Shown: positions 5,886-9,129 of the stretch, in pieces | How positions within the stretch are numbered: the stretch's first letter is position 1 | How the letters are laid out: the number at the start of each line of letters is the position of its first letter | Source of the DNA: GCA-001735895 sp964651385 | GTDB lineage: Bacteria > Pseudomonadota > Gammaproteobacteria > GCA-001735895 | DNA: 9,129 bases | Assembly: GCA_964651385.1 (NCBI GenBank) | Contig: CAZYYM010000129.1 | Location: 1 to 9,129 of the forward strand | Reading direction: 5' to 3' | Made by a program: the position numbers and the translations under genes | Notes under the pieces: generated by a model | What the model was told of the DNA's origin: nothing | Database searches by the model: none | Seen by the model: the letters and a program-made list of their open reading frames with translations, nothing else

Positions 5886-7154
5886 ATGTTTAAATCCTTT
5901 TTTCCGAATCCCCGTTTGTTCTTCGCTTCGCTGGTTGGCTATGCTGCCGTTTGTGTTTTTATCTGGTATGGATTTAATGAGCAACTCGGTGAATTTTTTG
6001 GGCTGGACCTGTCCTCTGAGCAACCGGTAATCGGCCTCGGACATTTTGTTTCGGATTCTTTTTTATTGTTTTACGGCTACTACTTTAGCTGTACAGGGTT
6101 GTTCGCAGCCTTCTGGTTCACCACGGCTAAACATGAATGGCAGTGGTGGTCGATAGTGGGTTCAGCGTTTATTCTGTTTTCGACTTATTTTTCGGTACAG
6201 GTATCTGTTGCCATCAATAACTGGCGACGACCCTTTTTTGATCTGGTACAAAGCGCGCTTAAAACGCCGGGGTCGGAGGGCGCTGAAATTACCGACGCAG
6301 CCGCGGATAAGGTTTCTACATTTTCCAGCGAATTACTCGATCTCATTATCATCTTTTCGGAAATTGCTTTTTTGGCTATTTTTTTGTTTGTGGTTACGCG
6401 CTTTTTTGTCAGTCACTTTATCTTTCGCTGGCGTACTGCGATGAATGAATATTATACCGCTCAGTGGAAACAGGTTCGACACATAGAAGGCGCTTCACAG
6501 CGAATACAGGAAGACACCATGCGTTTTGCGTCGATTATGGAAAGTCTGGGCGTTTCTATTGTTGATGCGGTAATGACACTTTTCGCATTCCTGCCGGTGC
6601 TGTGGTCATTATCAGAATATGTTAGTGAGTTACCTATTGTCGGGCAGATTGCCCATCCGCTTTTTTACGCTGCGCTGGCCTGGTCGGTTTTTGGCACCGG
6701 ACTGCTGGCGCTGGTTGGCATTAAACTACCCGGGCTGGAATTTAAAAATCAGCGTGTCGAGGCCGCTTTCCGCAAAGAGCTGGTTTACGGTGAAGATGAT
6801 AACACTCGTGCGGAACCGATTACTTTGAAAGAATTATTCAGTAACGTGCGTAGAAATTATTTCCGGCTGTATTTCCATTACATGTATTTTAATGTCGCTC
6901 GCATGCTTTATTTGCAGGCTGATAATATATTTGTTTATATTCTGCTGGTGCCAACCATAGCTGCAGGGGCGATTACTTTCGGCATACTCCAACAAATATT
7001 GACTGCATTCGGTCAGGTCAGCAATTCGTTTCAATACCTGGTCAATTCATGGACAACTATTATTGAATTATTATCGGTTTATAAGCGCCTGATTACTTTC
7101 GAGGCAGCTATCAAGCACGAACCGCTGCCGCAGATAGATCAATTTGCAAGCTGA
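5886..7154 (+). CDS. sbmA: SbmA/BacA family peptide-antibiotic importer
   Basis: The 422-residue inner-membrane protein matches E. coli SbmA, as I recall its sequence, over most of its length: MFKSFFP at the N-terminus, RWRTAMNEYY (181-190), RHIEGASQRIQEDTMRFAS (198-216), the VGIKLPGLEFKNQRVEAA segment (277-294), RKELVYGEDD (296-305), NYFRLYFHYMYFN (324-336) and NSWTT (387-391). Membrane segments are seen near 11-31, 56-78, 88-110, 150-175, 222-245, 255-279 and 345-370. SbmA is a homodimeric proton-driven importer with an ABC-exporter-like membrane fold and no ATPase domain. It takes up microcins, bleomycin and proline-rich peptides; rhizobial BacA is needed for symbiosis. About 14 extra, partly acidic residues near 126-150 (GSEGAEITDAAADK) distinguish it from the enterobacterial form. 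Upstream AAAGAATTG is a weak ribosome binding site. The stop is 4 nt before the NRDE gene's ATG. The natural substrate is unknown. Confidence 0.95.
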   Translation: MFKSFFPNPRLFFASLVGYAAVCVFIWYGFNEQLGEFFGLDLSSEQPVIGLGHFVSDSFLLFYGYYFSCTGLFAAFWFTTAKHEWQWWSIVGSAFILFSTYFSVQVSVAINNWRRPFFDLVQSALKTPGSEGAEITDAAADKVSTFSSELLDLIIIFSEIAFLAIFLFVVTRFFVSHFIFRWRTAMNEYYTAQWKQVRHIEGASQRIQEDTMRFASIMESLGVSIVDAVMTLFAFLPVLWSLSEYVSELPIVGQIAHPLFYAALAWSVFGTGLLALVGIKLPGLEFKNQRVEAAFRKELVYGEDDNTRAEPITLKELFSNVRRNYFRLYFHYMYFNVARMLYLQADNIFVYILLVPTIAAGAITFGILQQILTAFGQVSNSFQYLVNSWTTIIELLSVYKRLITFEAAIKHEPLPQIDQFAS

Positions 7155-7158
7155 AAGC

Positions 7159-7917
7159 ATGTGCCTGATTCTGTTCGCGATTGAACAACACAAAGACTAC
7201 CCGTTTATTGTCATCGCCAACCGTGACGAGTTCTATGCTCGGCCGACGCGACCGGCGCACTGGTGGGAAGATATTCCGACGGTTTTTGCGGGTAGGGATC
7301 TACAGGCCAACGGCACCTGGATGGGGGTCGACCGTCGCGGTCGATTTGCTGCAGTAACCAATGTGCGTGAACCGGGCATAGGGCAGGGTGCGCCCAATTC
7401 GCGTGGCGATTTACCGCGAATTTTTCTTCAGGGGAACCTGACTGCCGAGCATTATTTACAACGATTACAAGCAGACAAAGGAAACTACGCCGGCTTCAAC
7501 CTGCTACTGTCAGATAATAGCGGCTGCTGGTTCGTCTCGAATCGCAGTGACGGCATCAGCAGAATATCGGCGGGTACTTACGGGGTAAGTAATGGTCGGT
7601 TCGACGAACCCTGGCCGAAGCTTGAAACCGGCAAGCTGGCACTACAGAAAAACCTGCAAACGGCGGTAGACGTCGATAGCCTATTCGAAATTCTGTCTGA
7701 CAGGGATCAGGCAGATGATGAAACATTGCCTCGAACGGGTGTGTCGAAGGCGTTCGAACGTTTATTGTCCAGCCGCTTTATTCGCTCAAATGAATATGGT
7801 ACACGGGCTTCGACTGTCGTATTGTTCTCAACTAATAATACGATTAGTTACAGTGAACAGAATTTTGACCACCACGGAGCTATGGGTGGGACTGTAGTCG
7901 AAAAAATAGCGTTTTAA
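7159..7917 (+). CDS. NRDE (TANGO2/HRG-9-like) family protein
   Basis: The 252-residue protein starts MCLILFA and carries the diagnostic NRDE motif at 21-24 (VIANRDEFYARPT). It also has AGRDLQANGTWMGVDRRGRFAAVTN (44-68), AGFNLLL (111-117) and YGTRASTVVL (213-222), giving full family length. Cys2, directly after the initiator Met, is conserved in the family and would become N-terminal after Met removal. I preferred ATG 7159 to an in-frame TTG at 7144 because the family starts at MC. The ATG is 4 nt after the sbmA stop, so translation is probably coupled. Eukaryotic TANGO2/HRG-9 members are implicated in haem trafficking; the biochemical role of bacterial members is not settled. No signal peptide or membrane segment is seen, so it is probably cytosolic. 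The 3' end converges on the methionine synthase-like gene with a 12-bp gap. Confidence 0.9.
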   Translation: MCLILFAIEQHKDYPFIVIANRDEFYARPTRPAHWWEDIPTVFAGRDLQANGTWMGVDRRGRFAAVTNVREPGIGQGAPNSRGDLPRIFLQGNLTAEHYLQRLQADKGNYAGFNLLLSDNSGCWFVSNRSDGISRISAGTYGVSNGRFDEPWPKLETGKLALQKNLQTAVDVDSLFEILSDRDQADDETLPRTGVSKAFERLLSSRFIRSNEYGTRASTVVLFSTNNTISYSEQNFDHHGAMGGTVVEKIAF

Positions 7918-7929
7918 AACGAGTAAATC

Positions 7930-8997
7930 TTATAAACTCTTCGCCGCCTCACACATATTTTTTAATTTTTGTTTCGTAAGTTCTCGGCTAAGAAATCCAA
8001 GACCGCAGTCGGGTGCTGCAAGTAGTCGGTCCTGATCAATATGCTGAAGTGCAGCTCTCAATCGATCACGAATTTCGTCGACGCTCTCGACTCGGCTATT
8101 GGCAATAGCGAAACTGCCGAAAATGACGCTGGTATCCTGAAATAGATCGAGTAGAGACAAATCATTGTGCTGATGCGCATCCTCGATTGAAACCTGTTGA
8201 ATGATAGAATCGTCGAGTGTTTGCGCCAGTTGCAAATAGACTTCACGATCCGCCTTATGGTAACCCTCTTCATCGAGAAAATTGGGGTAACCGCAGCACA
8301 TGTGCATTACAGCTGTGGTGTGTTTGCCGATGCCGTAAAAACATCGCTCGAGATTTTCAATACCGAAGGCTAGTGCCTCATCGGGCTTGCGCGCGAATAA
8401 TGGTTCGTCGATCTGGATATAGCGGCAGCCGGCTTCGGATAATGCGCGTACTTCGTAGTTGATGGCGTTTGCGAGGTCACCGCACAGGGCTTTCTTGTCC
8501 TGGTAGTGGATATTCGCGGTGGTATCGGCAATGGTAATCGGCCCGGGTATAGTGACTTTGATTGGGCGATCCGTGCAGTTCTGTGCTGCTTTGAAATCGT
8601 GTGGCAGAAAATGTTCGGGTTTAACCGATATATTCCCGGTAATGGTTGGTAATTCCATATGGGCAGCGCCGTCGCGTGCAAGAACCCGTGTTAGATTTTC
8701 GAAATCGATGCCATTGAAATGCCGGCAATGGTAGTGAATATAATTTTCGCGTCGTACTTCTCCATCGGTGGGGATATCGATGCCGCAATCGACCTGGTCA
8801 GCTATAACCTCGGCCGCTGCTTTAACGAATAACGATTCAGCTTCATCGCCTGCAGCATCGAGCCGATTCTGGTAACTCAATGTTGCTCGCGTATCGCAGG
8901 TATTCTGCTCACCTTCACGGCTATCAAACCAGTCAATAATCGGAACGTAGTCGGGTTTTGGGTATGCCCCGATACAGGTGGTTTTTATAGTAGACAT
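7930..8997 (-). CDS. Cobalamin-independent methionine synthase-like protein (MetE catalytic half only)
   Basis: The 355-residue protein has the MetE C-terminal TIM-barrel fold and lacks the N-terminal half of full-length MetE, which is about 750 aa. The N-terminus TTCIGAYPKP resembles the start of the catalytic domain. Further motifs are DGEVRRENY (78-86), IPGPITIADT (150-159) and IQIDEPLF (194-201). All four zinc ligands are present: His232 and Cys234 (MHMCCGYP), Glu272 (SIEDAH) and Cys331 (APDCGL). Zinc activates a thiol for methyl transfer, in MetE homocysteine to methionine. Short forms include folate-independent methionine synthases with other methyl donors and the epoxyalkane:coenzyme M transferases, so the acceptor and donor are uncertain. 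ATG 8997 is chosen: GGA lies 9 nt upstream and the promoter at 9030-9058 would start transcripts downstream of the alternative ATG 9027. No DUF1852 (MesX-type) partner is in the window. Confidence 0.88.
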   Translation of the reverse strand: MSTIKTTCIGAYPKPDYVPIIDWFDSREGEQNTCDTRATLSYQNRLDAAGDEAESLFVKAAAEVIADQVDCGIDIPTDGEVRRENYIHYHCRHFNGIDFENLTRVLARDGAAHMELPTITGNISVKPEHFLPHDFKAAQNCTDRPIKVTIPGPITIADTTANIHYQDKKALCGDLANAINYEVRALSEAGCRYIQIDEPLFARKPDEALAFGIENLERCFYGIGKHTTAVMHMCCGYPNFLDEEGYHKADREVYLQLAQTLDDSIIQQVSIEDAHQHNDLSLLDLFQDTSVIFGSFAIANSRVESVDEIRDRLRAALQHIDQDRLLAAPDCGLGFLSRELTKQKLKNMCEAAKSL

Positions 8998-9029
8998 GTG
9001 CGAGATTCCAGAGTGATGTAAACGCATGA

Positions 9030-9058
9030 ATTAAAACCTGAAATGATGCAATTGCCAA
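9030..9058 (-). promoter_or_regulatory. Sigma70-type promoter of the methionine synthase-like gene
   Basis: On the minus strand TTGGCA (9058-9053) and TTTAAT (9035-9030) are 17 bp apart, each one mismatch from consensus. The predicted start, near 9023, leaves a leader of about 25 nt before ATG 8997. The 8-bp palindrome GCAATTGC (9048-9055) overlaps the -35 and spacer and might be an operator. TGAAAC and TGAACT follow each other just upstream (9070-9059 on the minus strand), but no MetR-type TGAA-N5-TTCA or MetJ-type site is seen. Confidence 0.55.
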
Positions 9059-9098
9059 GTAGTTCAGTTTCACCTAGTGTAGTGTCCTATACTGCATA

Positions 9099-9125
9099 AG
9101 GAAATCAGAAGCCCCCAGATTTCCT
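9099..9125. repeat. Inverted repeat at right edge
   Basis: AGGAAATC (9099-9106) and GATTTCCT (9118-9125) are perfect 8-bp arms with an 11-nt loop containing CCCCC. It lies about 40 bp upstream of the -35 box at 9058-9053. It could be a regulator site for that gene or a terminator of a gene beyond the right edge; no long T-run follows on either strand. The rest of 9028-9129 shows no gene. Confidence 0.5.
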
Positions 9126-9129
9126 AAGT

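Noticed and set aside
7830..7849. 7-bp hairpin AACTAAT/ATTAGTT near the end of the NRDE gene
   Set aside because: It is AT-rich, within coding sequence and of a size expected by chance.
7910..7921. 12-bp palindrome CGTTTTAAAACG across the NRDE gene stop codon, as a bidirectional terminator
   Set aside because: The stem is almost all A-T and there is no loop or clear T-run after a GC-rich stem. It is too weak to call a terminator.
1..9129. Mobile element, prophage, CRISPR or defence system
   Set aside because: No transposase, integrase, repeat array or defence-type protein is seen; every substantial open frame belongs to a housekeeping, transport or catabolic family.

Overview
The window looks like a chromosomal segment of a gammaproteobacterium with moderate GC content. 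The strongest support is an SbmA homologue that follows the enterobacterial protein closely along its length, together with recognisable PriA and HemH. There is no transposase, integrase, phage gene, CRISPR array, tRNA or rRNA, so this reads as core chromosome with some catabolic genes, not a mobile island.

Layout. Positions 1-4273 are all on the minus strand and are read leftwards: priA (replication restart helicase), then an acyl-CoA dehydrogenase, then a CaiB/BaiF-type CoA-transferase that runs off the left edge. The last two overlap as TGATG and form one catabolic pair for an acyl-CoA of unknown identity. Positions 4274-4834 form an AT-rich intergenic region of about 560 bp from which genes diverge both ways. 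It carries two perfect DnaA boxes in inverted orientation (TTATCCACA/TGTGGATAA, 5 bp apart), three one-mismatch DnaA-box-like sites and AT-rich tandem runs. Positions 4835-7917 are on the plus strand and are read rightwards: hemH (ferrochelatase), sbmA (peptide-antibiotic importer family) and an NRDE/TANGO2-family gene whose ATG lies 4 nt after the sbmA stop. A cobalamin-independent methionine synthase-like gene (7930-8997, minus strand) converges on these, with a good sigma70-type promoter at 9030-9058.

How the genes may work together. The right arm has a haem flavour: HemH makes protohaem, and eukaryotic TANGO2/HRG-9 relatives of the NRDE protein have been linked to haem trafficking. The SbmA-type importer sits between them and is probably co-translated with the NRDE gene. 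The left arm joins a DNA replication gene to a CoA-linked catabolic pair.

Most unusual items: (1) the 4441-4770 region looks like a replication origin or at least a DnaA-regulated divergent control region, although the usual origin neighbours (dnaA, dnaN, mnmG, rpmH) are not in view; (2) a near-perfect 31-bp palindrome (15-bp arms) lies inside the CoA-transferase coding sequence, with a second hairpin nested on one arm; (3) priA has no in-frame ATG and is overlapped at its start by a 13-codon ORF with a better ribosome binding site; (4) the acyl-CoA dehydrogenase lacks the MCAD-type catalytic Glu but has one at the IVD/LCAD position; (5) the methionine synthase-like protein is a catalytic-half-only form with all four zinc ligands.
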